Under the pieces are notes generated by a model, which made no database searches, was not told the origin of the DNA, and saw only the letters and a program-made list of their open reading frames with translations. The position numbers were made by a program, and so were the translations under genes. DNA of 64,000 bases from Schlesneria sp. (lineage in GTDB: Bacteria > Planctomycetota > Planctomycetia > Planctomycetales > Planctomycetaceae). This document shows, in pieces, positions 34,368 to 43,653 of the stretch (within the stretch, counting starts at the first letter, position 1; every line of letters begins with the position of its first letter). The stretch covers positions 186,001 to 250,000 of the forward strand of contig JAQGHU010000106.1 of the NCBI GenBank assembly GCA_028291515.1, given 5' to 3'.

Positions 34368-35156
34368 ATGGCTATCGACTCGACGACCGAGCCACCGCTG
34401 ATTGCCATTCAGAATTTGTCGATGTCTTACGGACCTTCGCGACTGGTGCTGAGCGATATCAACTGCGATGTCGGACGAGGTGAATTTGTCGCCCTGTTGG
34501 GGCCGTCAGGCTGTGGAAAATCAACGCTGCTGAGACTGGTTGCCGGGTTGATTACGCAGACATCGGGATTGCTGACGGTGGCCGGTCAAGATCCCGTCAT
34601 AGCGCGGCGTTCGTCGCAACGAGTCGCGTTTGTCTTTCAGGAACCGAACTTGCTGCCGTGGCGAACGGTGTCAGCGAACATCGCGTTGCCGCTTGAACTT
34701 CGCGGAACACCGAAGATTGAGCAGACTCGCGCGGCTAATGAGATCCTGTCGTTGGTGGGACTAACCGCAGACGATGCCCGCAAACGGCCGCGAAATCTGT
34801 CGGGAGGCATGCGGATGCGCGTGTCGCTGGCACGAGCGTTGGTCACGCACCCCGATCTGCTGCTGCTTGATGAACCGTTTGCGGCTCTTGATGATGTGCT
34901 GCGTCAGCAATTGAACGAAGAACTCGTGCGAATCTGGCGCGACCGCGGCTGGACGGGGCTCTTCGTGACGCACAATGTCGCCGAGGCGGTGTTTCTGGCT
35001 CAACGGGTGCTGGTGATGGGGGCTCGTCCTGGAAGAATCGTCGCTGAGATTCGCGTCCCCTTCGATTATCCGCGTGAACCGAGTCTGCGCGCTGAACCCG
35101 AATTCGCACGACTCTGTGGCGAGCTAAGCCGGCAACTGCGGGAGGTGTCGCGATGA
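34368..35156 (+). CDS. ABC transporter ATP-binding protein (nitrate/sulfonate/taurine type)
   Basis: 262 residues. Walker A GPSGCGKST, Q-loop FVFQEPNLLPWRTV, signature LSGGMRMRVSLARAL, Walker B LLLLDEPFAALD and switch His in FVTHNVAEAV are all intact. The QEPNLLPW sequence is typical of the SsuB/TauB/ThiZ subfamily. Its stop overlaps the permease start by 4 bases (ATGA). No periplasmic binding protein gene is adjacent, so the substrate (sulfonate, nitrate, thiamine precursor and so on) cannot be deduced. Confidence 0.92.
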   Translation: MAIDSTTEPPLIAIQNLSMSYGPSRLVLSDINCDVGRGEFVALLGPSGCGKSTLLRLVAGLITQTSGLLTVAGQDPVIARRSSQRVAFVFQEPNLLPWRTVSANIALPLELRGTPKIEQTRAANEILSLVGLTADDARKRPRNLSGGMRMRVSLARALVTHPDLLLLDEPFAALDDVLRQQLNEELVRIWRDRGWTGLFVTHNVAEAVFLAQRVLVMGARPGRIVAEIRVPFDYPREPSLRAEPEFARLCGELSRQLREVSR

Positions 35157-35953
35157 GGCTTCCTTCCGCCCGGTCAGTGCTGCAGACCACAGTTCCGCCG
35201 CTGGTCCTGTTCGCGATCATTGTCGCCGTGTGGCATTTCTGCGTGCAGTTCTATGGAATCAAGCGGTATATCTTGCCGTCGCCCTGGCAGGTCGGTGCTG
35301 CGTTCTGGACGGACGCGGCCTTGCTGCAGCGAGCCGTGCTCTACACCGGCTCGGCTGCATTGTGCGGGTTCGTGGGAAGCTTGATCCTGGGAACGATCAT
35401 CGCGTTTTTGTTTTCGCAGTCCAAAATGCTGCGCAGCGCGGGCTACCCCTATTTCGTCTTCCTGCAGACGGTCCCGATCGTCGCCATCGCTCCCCTGATC
35501 GTGCGCTGGTACGGCAACGGATTCCAAAGCGTCGTGCTGGTGGCAGGGATTCTGGGGCTGTTCCCCATCCTGACGAATGCGACTCAAGGGCTGCTGGATA
35601 TCGACCCCGATCTGTTCGACCTGTTTCGCCTGAACAACGCGTCGCGCTGGCAGATCCTGTTCAAACTGCGGTTCCCCAGTGCTGTCCCGGCGATCTGTGC
35701 GGGGGCGAGAACGTCGAGCGGGCTGGCGGTGGTTGGGTCGATCGTCGGCGAGTTCTTCGTCGGTCAGAGCACCACTCACTACGGGCTGGGATACTTGATC
35801 GAAGCGACCAATTCGAACGCGCAACTCGATCGGCTGTTTGCCGCCGTCTTTACGTCGACACTGTTCGGAGTGACTTGTTTCGCGCTCATCAATCTGGCGA
35901 GTTCGACGATCCTCAGCCGCTGGTACGACGGCCCCATCGAAAACCGCCAATAG
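35153..35953 (+). CDS. ABC transporter permease (SsuC/TauC type)
   Basis: 266 residues, about six membrane helices, starting with PPLVLFAIIVAVWHFCVQFY. The EAA-loop equivalent is FDLFRLNNASRWQILFKLRF followed by PSAVPAICAG, which docks on the ATPase encoded immediately upstream. Translationally coupled by the ATGA overlap. The next gene, a large membrane protein, begins 180 bases on, so the operon probably ends here or continues without the binding protein. Confidence 0.9.
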   Translation: MRLPSARSVLQTTVPPLVLFAIIVAVWHFCVQFYGIKRYILPSPWQVGAAFWTDAALLQRAVLYTGSAALCGFVGSLILGTIIAFLFSQSKMLRSAGYPYFVFLQTVPIVAIAPLIVRWYGNGFQSVVLVAGILGLFPILTNATQGLLDIDPDLFDLFRLNNASRWQILFKLRFPSAVPAICAGARTSSGLAVVGSIVGEFFVGQSTTHYGLGYLIEATNSNAQLDRLFAAVFTSTLFGVTCFALINLASSTILSRWYDGPIENRQ

Positions 35954-36132
35954 GTGAATTCAGTTTGCTGGATAAACGGTCTTTCCATCAATCCGGAATT
36001 TTTGTTACTATTACAAGTGATTGAGAAATGGCCCTGCTTGGCATGGATTCTTCCTGCCAAGGCACAGCGGTTATTGGATGGAATCGACGCTGACGGCACA
36101 CCGCTGTCAGCCAGCCATGGGAAGGCGGCACC

Positions 36133-38139
36133 GTGCGGTCACGGCTCTGGGCACTGATATTGCGCGAGCTTCCATTTCCGTTCCGGGAATTGGGGACGGA
36201 AATCGTTCGGACGTTGACGTGGATTGATGCCACGGCCGCTCGAATTTGGATGGGCTTTGTCCGTTCTCCCGCATGGTATGTCGTGACCCTGATGGGGACA
36301 GTCGCCTTCGTGCTGACGGGGCTGCTGTTCTCGACGTTCGTCGCCACACATGATCCCACGCTCAAACAATTGGTGAATCGCAGTCAGAAGCTCGCTCCGG
36401 CGACGCGAGAAACGCTCGAAGAAGCAGGCGATTGGGCCGCGCAGGATAAGTGGCGTTTGGCTCACTTCTTCGTCGAGCATCGCCCCCCGCGCCGCCATAC
36501 CAATCCTCAGATTGATAGCAGCATGCTGGACGACTTCGCCCCATCGGCCGCTCCAAGGCGTCCGAACTCGCGAAGATCAGTACAGCGTTATGAACCGCAA
36601 GAATCGCTCGCTCAGGTCGTCCTTCCCGAAACGGAAGTCCAACTGGATTTGGGGCGGCCCAAAGTTGCCGAAGAGCCGAAGCGGTTGGTTTACGGCCAAT
36701 ATGTTCGCGAAGTCGGGGCTGATAATCCTGTTCGACCCGTCGCAAACTATCGATCACGCGAATCAAGGCTGCTGGTCCAGGCCGAATGGTCTTTCGGCGC
36801 CGAGTGCGACAGCCTGCCGATGCCGCGACCGACTCGACGAATTATTCCCGTGCCTGAACCCGAGTGGGACGAACTTCCCGCGGTGACTGAGCATCCAGAT
36901 CTATCGTTCCAGATGTCGATGCTGCGTGAATTCCTGCCGGCAACCGGAGAATTCCCCGCGCGATCGAGACTGGCGTCGGTGATGGCTCATAGCGAATTTC
37001 CGACGTTTCCGCAGAAGCATCGGTCCCCATTCGACGTTGATTCGTCCCCGTGGACCCGCGCGACAAACCACGGCGAGCCTCAGCGGCCGTCGGAGGCGTA
37101 TGCCGATCGGATCGCCAACGAATTTGATAGCCAGCCACCGAATATCGATCTCGAACGGGCTCTGCATGCAAACACAGCACCGTCTTTTGCCGAAGTGGCT
37201 TTGCGACTGGAGTTGAAGGGACCGGAATCGACCGTGACAGGCCGAGTCACTCAGTCGTCCGTGATCGTGCACAATGACGGGTTGCGAGAAATTCCGATCG
37301 TCACAGTGCGCGAGCCGCTGGCTCATTTAAACACCGTCACCGATGCCATCCCACCGGCTCGAGTCCATCAACTGGACAACTCGCTGGAACGAAGCATCGA
37401 ACATCTGGAAGCGGGTCAGCATCAGCGATTGGAACTGGTCTGGCGACCCGATTCCGAAGGCGTGCGACGGCATTCCGCCTTTGTCACCGTGCATACACTC
37501 GTCGGTGCGACCACCGAAATCGTTGCTCCTGAAATCGAGCAACCGATGCCCAGCGTGATGCCGGAAGAGATTCCCATTCGCGAACCCGAGCCGACGTTCG
37601 AGCCAGAACCCGTCACAGAGCCAGAACCGGTTCCGATCCCAGAGACTCGCCCTGAAGTTTCGTTGGATGTTCACAACGAACCGAAGGCGATAGTCGATGA
37701 CTTGGTTGAGATTGACATCACCGTTCGCAACACGGGGGATGTGCCGTTGCACGATGTCTGCGTGCTGGCTCATCTGCCAGAACAATTGAAGCATCGCCAG
37801 GGTTCCGAAGTAGAATACACGATTCGGACCTTGCCCGTGAACGGTGTCGAAAAGGCGATCCTGCGAGTCGTGGCCGATTCCTCCGGCAAGGCAGTGTGTC
37901 GCCTGCAAGTGACCGCTGCGGAACCGACCGAGGCGAAATCGAAAGCGGTGGTTGATGTCTTGGCGAAACCAGCACCTGCACCGATCGCAAAAGTCGAACC
38001 GCGCAAAACGCCACCGGCACCGATCACAATCCCAAAGCTGCCTGGACCAGCGCCTGCCCCAGCAAAGCCGGCCGGCAACTGCTGCTGCCAGTCTCAGCCA
38101 GCGATGATGATGGACTATGATCCCTGGTATGGGCCGTAG
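36133..38139 (+). CDS. Membrane-anchored protein with DUF11-type repeat domain
   Basis: 668 residues starting at GTG 36133 (GAAGG upstream). A cytoplasmic N-terminus precedes one membrane helix (WYVVTLMGTVAFVLTGLLFS, residues ~52-71). The long extracytoplasmic part is low in recognisable domains until a Pro/Glu-rich linker (REPEPTFEPEPVTEPEPVPI, about residue 480). After it comes a DUF11/CARDB-like Ig module (DLVEIDITVRNTGDVPLHDV, CVLAHLPEQLKHRQGSEVEY) and a Pro/Ala-rich end with CCCQ. Such repeats occur in surface proteins; role unknown. Confidence 0.75.
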   Translation: MRSRLWALILRELPFPFRELGTEIVRTLTWIDATAARIWMGFVRSPAWYVVTLMGTVAFVLTGLLFSTFVATHDPTLKQLVNRSQKLAPATRETLEEAGDWAAQDKWRLAHFFVEHRPPRRHTNPQIDSSMLDDFAPSAAPRRPNSRRSVQRYEPQESLAQVVLPETEVQLDLGRPKVAEEPKRLVYGQYVREVGADNPVRPVANYRSRESRLLVQAEWSFGAECDSLPMPRPTRRIIPVPEPEWDELPAVTEHPDLSFQMSMLREFLPATGEFPARSRLASVMAHSEFPTFPQKHRSPFDVDSSPWTRATNHGEPQRPSEAYADRIANEFDSQPPNIDLERALHANTAPSFAEVALRLELKGPESTVTGRVTQSSVIVHNDGLREIPIVTVREPLAHLNTVTDAIPPARVHQLDNSLERSIEHLEAGQHQRLELVWRPDSEGVRRHSAFVTVHTLVGATTEIVAPEIEQPMPSVMPEEIPIREPEPTFEPEPVTEPEPVPIPETRPEVSLDVHNEPKAIVDDLVEIDITVRNTGDVPLHDVCVLAHLPEQLKHRQGSEVEYTIRTLPVNGVEKAILRVVADSSGKAVCRLQVTAAEPTEAKSKAVVDVLAKPAPAPIAKVEPRKTPPAPITIPKLPGPAPAPAKPAGNCCCQSQPAMMMDYDPWYGP

Positions 38140-38314
38140 GCCAAGTGCTAGGTCAGAGCTAAATAGCTAGGAAGTCAACTTTCGCGAGAAATTGGTCGTT
38201 GATCGCATCTGGTCTTTCGGAAGACGCGGTCATCGAGGTCTCGCCACGTGTTGCGTCCTAGTAACTATGGGTTGTTGCATCACTCCAGACTCCGACACAT
38301 TGTGGGGACTTATC

Positions 38315-40744
38315 GTGAGGAATTACGCCGCAACACTGTTCGTCATCCTCTTCTTTCCGCTCGCGTCGATTGCTTCGGACCTTTGCTTGGGACAGGCGGT
38401 ATTTATTAAGGCCGGAGCCTGCGGAGCGATCAATGGCGTCGCTGCCAAAGCAGGCTCGATCCATTCAACCTACACTATCTCTGACGTCAATGAGGATTCG
38501 GTCCGACTAGAACGAAAATGGTTCCGCAAGACCGATGTCATGTCCATCGATGAGGCGTCGAACTTCTACAATGCACAAGTCTCGGAAAAGCCACTGGATC
38601 CCCAAGGATGGGTTTGTCGCGCTGCCGTTTTGTCCGAAAAGAAAAACAATGACGACGCGCTCAAAGATTGCATTCATGCGATAGAACTGGATCCCAAATT
38701 TGCAGCCGCGTATCTCACGCGCAGCGTGATCTTGTTGATGCAGGATGCGGTCGACGAAGCTCTCGACGATTGCAATACCGCCCTGAAGCTCGATCCGCAC
38801 AATCCGGAAGCATTCCTCTGCCGAAGTGCCGTCTGGTTTGCGAAAGACGCCTACGAGAACGCGATCAAAGACTGTGACGAAGGGATTCGACTTAGCCCCG
38901 ATGACGATTTTGGCCTCATCCTGCGCGCGGAGTATCGAATCGGGAACGTTGAATTGAATGCCGCGATTGCCGATTGCGATGAAGTGATCAAACGCGACGC
39001 GAAGTGCTCTAGCGCCTTTTTGCGGCGGGGATATGCGCAGCAATTGCAAGGCAACATCACCGACGCGGTGGAGGACTATCAACAGTCGATCCGACTGAAT
39101 CCATTAAATGACTCCGCCTACCAATTCCTCGCCTGGGTCTACGCCACGCATCCGGATCAGCTCGTTAGGAATGGCACTCTAGCCGTCGAATTCGCGAAGA
39201 AGGCTTGCGAAATCCAAGAATACCAAGACTGGAACTGCATCCGCACGCTTGCCGCAGCCTACGCGGAATCAGGCGATTATTCGAACGCGGTGAGTTGGCA
39301 GAACAAGGCTACTGAGCTTGCTCCCGCCGATAGTAAGCAGGTTGAGAGAGAGTGGGCTGAACACTACGGAAGCCACAAATCGTGCCGAGAACTCATAGGT
39401 ACCGATTCTTTGATTGGAAAGCATGTGTTTCTGAAGGATGGAGCGAAGGGAACAGTGGACGACGAAACCGTCGATCCAGCCTTGATACCATTCCGATTGA
39501 TCGTCAGCGACTTCGATGACACTGCACTCTGGGTCGGTCTGGCCTGGGTCAAAAAACGTGACGTGATGTCGGCCGAAGAGGCGTTGCAATTCTGCGATGA
39601 GCAGATTCGCCGGAACCCGACGAATGCTTCGGCATGGCGAAAGCGAGGCTGCGTGCACTTCGAAAACAATGAGCATGCCAAGGCAATCGAACACTGCACC
39701 CAAGCCATCAAGCTCGATCCCAAAGACGCGATCGCCTATGTTGAACGTGCTACGATCTGGAATGCGACCAAACAAACTGACAAAGCGATCGATGATTGCA
39801 CGGAAGCGATTAAGCTTCAGAAGGATTTCGCGCGAGCTTATGTCTGTCGCGCACGCGCGTGGCGCGATAAGAAAGAAATCGAGAAAGGGTGGCTAGATTC
39901 CAATGAAGCCATTCGCCTAGATCCGGACGATGCGGCAGCCTTGCTGGCCCGGGGTCTCTCGTGGATCGACAAGGGTGAATATGACCGCGCAATCGACGAC
40001 TTCGGCGATGCATTGGAACTGGACCCGTCGAATCGAGACATTTATATCAATCGTGCCTATGCGTTTTCCTGCAGGCAAGAGTCGGCAAATGCCATCAGCG
40101 ACTACACAGTCGCGATCCGATCCGGCTCGCGAGATGCCGCCGTTTATAACAACCGCGGGCGCGAATGGCAGTCGGCTGGTGAACTGGAAAAAGCGATCAA
40201 AGATTACACCGATGCCATTCTGATTGATGCAGAATATGAACTCGCCTACGCCAATCGTGGGATTGCGTGGTATACCGCCGGTAAATTAGAAAAGGCGATC
40301 GACGACTTCAATCAAGTCATCACAATTGGACCAAACTATCCATTCATGTATCAGTGGCGCGGGCATGCATTCAGGGCGACGGGCGATTTTGAGAATGCCA
40401 TCAAAGATTTCAATGAGACGATCAAGATCGATCCTAAGAATGGTCTTGCTTACCAGAGTGTTGCCTGGCTGAAAGCTACTTGCTTTGATCCGCACTATCG
40501 CGATGGGAAGCAAGCCATCGATCTGGCAACAAAGGGCCTGGCCTTAACCGATGATAAAAACCGGTCGAGCGGCTTGGACACGCTTGCAGCGGCCTATGCC
40601 GAAGCGGGTGAATTCGAAGCCGCAATAAAAGAAGCACAGAAGGTCGTCGATCTGGCGCCAGCCGATAAGAAGGCCGAATACCAGAAACGACTCGAGCTCT
40701 ATCGACTCAATCAGCCATATCACGAAGTGAAACAGGCCAAATAG
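38315..40744 (+). CDS. Secreted TPR protein with an internal duplication
   Basis: 809 residues from GTG 38315 (RNYAATLFVILFFPLASIAS is a good signal peptide; GGGGAC upstream). The ORF is open from 38192, but that leader is not signal-like. About 15 TPR units of the form A...AI.DC..AI.LDP..A.AY. are present. The array is divided by two copies of a non-TPR module: LGQAVFIKAGACGAINGV...RKTDVMSIDEASNFYNAQV near the N-terminus and IGKHVFLKDGAKGTVDDE...KKRDVMSAEEALQFCDEQI near the middle. A protein-binding scaffold; partners unknown. Confidence 0.85.
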   Translation: MRNYAATLFVILFFPLASIASDLCLGQAVFIKAGACGAINGVAAKAGSIHSTYTISDVNEDSVRLERKWFRKTDVMSIDEASNFYNAQVSEKPLDPQGWVCRAAVLSEKKNNDDALKDCIHAIELDPKFAAAYLTRSVILLMQDAVDEALDDCNTALKLDPHNPEAFLCRSAVWFAKDAYENAIKDCDEGIRLSPDDDFGLILRAEYRIGNVELNAAIADCDEVIKRDAKCSSAFLRRGYAQQLQGNITDAVEDYQQSIRLNPLNDSAYQFLAWVYATHPDQLVRNGTLAVEFAKKACEIQEYQDWNCIRTLAAAYAESGDYSNAVSWQNKATELAPADSKQVEREWAEHYGSHKSCRELIGTDSLIGKHVFLKDGAKGTVDDETVDPALIPFRLIVSDFDDTALWVGLAWVKKRDVMSAEEALQFCDEQIRRNPTNASAWRKRGCVHFENNEHAKAIEHCTQAIKLDPKDAIAYVERATIWNATKQTDKAIDDCTEAIKLQKDFARAYVCRARAWRDKKEIEKGWLDSNEAIRLDPDDAAALLARGLSWIDKGEYDRAIDDFGDALELDPSNRDIYINRAYAFSCRQESANAISDYTVAIRSGSRDAAVYNNRGREWQSAGELEKAIKDYTDAILIDAEYELAYANRGIAWYTAGKLEKAIDDFNQVITIGPNYPFMYQWRGHAFRATGDFENAIKDFNETIKIDPKNGLAYQSVAWLKATCFDPHYRDGKQAIDLATKGLALTDDKNRSSGLDTLAAAYAEAGEFEAAIKEAQKVVDLAPADKKAEYQKRLELYRLNQPYHEVKQAK

Positions 40745-40792
40745 CGAATCGGCCTTCGGGATTGATCTCGCCCTGTCGTTGGTCCACGAACA

Positions 40793-40824
40793 CAGACGCC
40801 CCCCGAGGATCTCGGAGGCGTCTG
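40793..40824. terminator. Nested stem-loop between convergent genes
   Basis: CAGACGCC pairs with GGCGTCTG, and CCGAG with CTCGG inside. No T run on either strand, so termination is uncertain. Confidence 0.35.
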
Positions 40825-40890
40825 AGGTGCTATCAACCTTGCTTCATGGCATGAGGAGCATTGGAGACCCTGATCGACTTCACGGGCAAA

Positions 40891-42030
40891 CTATTCAGCC
40901 AGAGCCTGCTTCAAATCGGCGATCAGATCGTCTGGATGTTCGATACCGACGGAAACTCGCAAAGTCTTTTCCGAGATTCCTGCTTCGCGTCGTGCTGGCT
41001 CGCTCATGGAGGCGTGGCTCATGGAGTCAGGGTATTCGATCAGCGATTCAACACCGCCTAGTGATTCGGCGAGTTGGAACATCTTCATCTTGGACAGCGC
41101 CTTCTCGACGGCGGGCAATCCCCCCTTCAGATCGAAGCTGAGCATTGCCCCGAACCCGGATTGCTGTCGCTTGGCCAGGTCGTGCTGGGGATGATCTTTC
41201 AGGCCGGGGTAGTAAACGTGTTCGACCCGGGCATGCGAATCCAGGAACTCGGCAACGGCCATCGCGCCGCGCTGATGAGCCTCCATACGAGGGCCCAATG
41301 TCTTGACGCCTCGCAGTACCAGCCAAGCGTCGAATGGTGAGCAGCCGAGGCCCAGCGCGTTCACGATGTAACTGACTCGTTCGGCATGTTCCTTGTGACG
41401 AGTGATCACGCAGCCGCCGACCACGTCGGAGTGGCCGTTCAGGTACTTCGTCGTCGAATGCACGACGATGTCACAACCGTGCTCGAATGGCCGTTGCAGA
41501 TACGGAGACAGGAATGTGTTGTCCGCGATACTGATCGCGCCGCCCTTTCGAGCGACTTCGCAGATTGCGGCGATATCGACGATGTTCAGCAACGGATTGC
41601 TGGGTGTTTCGAGCCAGACACACTTGGTGTTGGCCTTCATCGCCTTGCGGACGTTTTCGGGATCGCCCATCCTGACGAACGAGAATTCAATCCCCATCTT
41701 GCGGAAGACGGCGTCGAACAGACGGTAAGTCCCACCGTAAATGTCGTGGCCAGCGATGATGTGATCGCCCGGTTGAAACATGTGCATCGTTGCGGCGATG
41801 GCGGACATGCCGGTGCAGGTGGCTCGGCAATCGATGCCCCCTTCGAGGGCGGCCAGGTTTTCTTCGAGCGCTTTGCGAGTCGGGTTGCCGCTGCGGGTGT
41901 AGTCAAAGCCGCGATGACTCTTGAGGTCGTCCCACCGGAAGGTGGAAGTCGGGTAAATCGGGGTCGTGGCGCTCAGATAGGTGGAGTCCTTGTCGACACC
42001 AACGTGAACGCACCGAGTTTCAAACTGCAT
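40891..42030 (-). CDS. Cystathionine gamma-synthase/lyase family PLP enzyme
   Basis: 379 residues, the family length. The PLP Lys is in HSTTKYLNGHSD, and other conserved blocks are YTRSGNPTRKALEENLAALE, WLETPSNPLLNIVDI and SLGGVESLIEYPDSMSHASM. This group makes cystathionine from O-acyl-homoserine or cleaves cystathionine, in the methionine/cysteine pathway. Synthase (metB) and lyase (metC or cystathionine gamma-lyase) cannot be separated by eye, so no symbol is given. Monocistronic; no strong ribosome binding site. Confidence 0.9.
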   Translation of the reverse strand: MQFETRCVHVGVDKDSTYLSATTPIYPTSTFRWDDLKSHRGFDYTRSGNPTRKALEENLAALEGGIDCRATCTGMSAIAATMHMFQPGDHIIAGHDIYGGTYRLFDAVFRKMGIEFSFVRMGDPENVRKAMKANTKCVWLETPSNPLLNIVDIAAICEVARKGGAISIADNTFLSPYLQRPFEHGCDIVVHSTTKYLNGHSDVVGGCVITRHKEHAERVSYIVNALGLGCSPFDAWLVLRGVKTLGPRMEAHQRGAMAVAEFLDSHARVEHVYYPGLKDHPQHDLAKRQQSGFGAMLSFDLKGGLPAVEKALSKMKMFQLAESLGGVESLIEYPDSMSHASMSEPARREAGISEKTLRVSVGIEHPDDLIADLKQALAE

Positions 42031-42213
42031 GGCAAAAAATCCTTGGTCAAATTTTCCGAGAACGCTGGGGCCACAATCCTACCGACCGATCCGGCCACTA
42101 CCAATCGAAGGTGGCTTACTTGTGATACTGGTGAACGGAGCCGTCAACGAGTCACCGTTATTTTCGGAATCTGTGTCAAGAGCAGCGCAAGAGACGGAGG
42201 GGCGCAACACTTG

Positions 42214-42906
42214 TCAGGGACGGCCACCGGTGCGCAACATCGACTCGGCCAGTTCCGTCACCTCCGGCGGCAGGTTGGCGGCTTTCAAAGCGAATACCGC
42301 CGCATCAATGTCATATTCCACCCTTTTCAGTTGCACCTGCCCATTTTCGATGATGGCATAAGCCGCCCGGGGATCGCCGTCACGCGGTTGGCCGACACTG
42401 CCCGGATTGACAAGCTGGACCTTCCCTAAGTTCAGATGAAATTGCAGATGGGTGTGTCCCACGCAGACAAAATCAGCGTCGATGCCCGCCAACCGGGCTT
42501 TCCAGGTCTCTGGATCCGCCGCCAGGTATTCGTCCATCGGATCTCGCGGAGTTGCGTGAACCAGATGAAACTTTTTGCTGTCGAGTTCCAATGTTTGAGA
42601 GACGGGTAATCGTGACAGATATTTGAGGTGGGTCGGAGTCAGCACATTCCAATGCTGCTGCCGAGTCGCCCCGGCGAGAGCGCGTAGCCCTTGTCCGGTC
42701 GGAGGGGGGACGCGCTGCGAGGCGGAATGATCATGATTTCCACGAATGACGACCGTTCCATGTTCACGAGCCCACTCGATGCAGGGAGCCGGTTCAACGC
42801 CGTATTCCACGATGTCACCAAGGATTAAGCACGCATCAAAGGGCTCGCGGATAGCAGAGAGTGCAGACCAATTCGCATGAATGTCAGCAAGTAGCAGAAT
42901 TCGCAT
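42214..42906 (-). CDS. Metallophosphoesterase, YfcE/MJ0936-like
   Basis: 230 residues. The complete set of metal-binding motifs is present in order: LADIHANWSAL, ILGDIVEYG, IRGNHDH, LVHATP and VGHTHLQF, with NPGSVGQPRDGDPRAAYAII near the end as in YfcE/phosphodiesterase-like proteins. Probably a cytoplasmic Mn-dependent phosphodiesterase. Substrate unknown. It follows the PLP enzyme's start by 183 bases on the same strand. Confidence 0.88.
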   Translation of the reverse strand: MRILLLADIHANWSALSAIREPFDACLILGDIVEYGVEPAPCIEWAREHGTVVIRGNHDHSASQRVPPPTGQGLRALAGATRQQHWNVLTPTHLKYLSRLPVSQTLELDSKKFHLVHATPRDPMDEYLAADPETWKARLAGIDADFVCVGHTHLQFHLNLGKVQLVNPGSVGQPRDGDPRAAYAIIENGQVQLKRVEYDIDAAVFALKAANLPPEVTELAESMLRTGGRP

Positions 42907-43058
42907 GCGTTTTGGCTTAAATGGAGCGGTCTAAAAGATCACAAATCCTGAAGGTATCGAGAACCTGCGGTGGTGCCAAACCAAAAAGCATCTTGACGGG
43001 CGGACGATGATCACGATTTAATCGAGTGTTCGATCGGAATTCCGACGGGAGATTTTCT

Positions 43059-43367
43059 ATGACGCGGTCTTTAAACCTCAGTCAGTTAACGCTCCGCGAT
43101 AAAATCCGAGAAGCGGCGCGCCGTTCGCACGATTTGAACGAGCACCTTGAGCAGGCATTTGTACCGAAAGTTCACGCCCTGCGAAAGCTGAGTCGACCGC
43201 CTGAGCCTGACTCGATTCCCGCACAAGACACCTCAATCCGGCACCAAGCGGCAAGTGTGCTGGAAAGTGAAAAATACACAGTAGGCATGGATGAAGAGGT
43301 TTCAGCCTTGTTTGCAGCGATCGTGGAAGAGGTAGAGCAAGCACTGGACAAGAAAGCATTTCACTAG
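43059..43367 (+). CDS. Hypothetical protein
   Basis: 102 residues from ATG 43059, preceded by GGGAG 7 bases upstream; the ORF is open 11 codons earlier without support. Polar, predicted helical throughout (LRDKIREAARRSHDLNEHLE, MDEEVSALFAAIVEEVEQAL), no Cys, no signal. No family recognised. Isolated between the phosphoesterase and the kinase; a CCGGAAA/TTTCCGG stem follows the stop. Confidence 0.5.
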   Translation: MTRSLNLSQLTLRDKIREAARRSHDLNEHLEQAFVPKVHALRKLSRPPEPDSIPAQDTSIRHQAASVLESEKYTVGMDEEVSALFAAIVEEVEQALDKKAFH

Positions 43368-43653
43368 ATTTGAGAAAACCGGAAAACATCCAAGAAGTTT
43401 CCGGAAATGGTCGTAGAATTAAGTCGCAAGTCGTCAGCGTTCAAGATTCACTTCTGAAGCTTGATTTAGTCTTAAGTAAAATCTGACAAACAACTTAAAT
43501 CACTAATCTGTTCGTGCGCCCGGTTCGTTAATGATTGTCGAATCTTGGGATTTTGGGTGACGGACGTGGTTTCACACGGTATCGTGCGGACGCGCAAAAA
43601 CGGTCGAAGGATTGACCCGATGCAGACGGCATCGTTGATTGGACTGAGGGATC

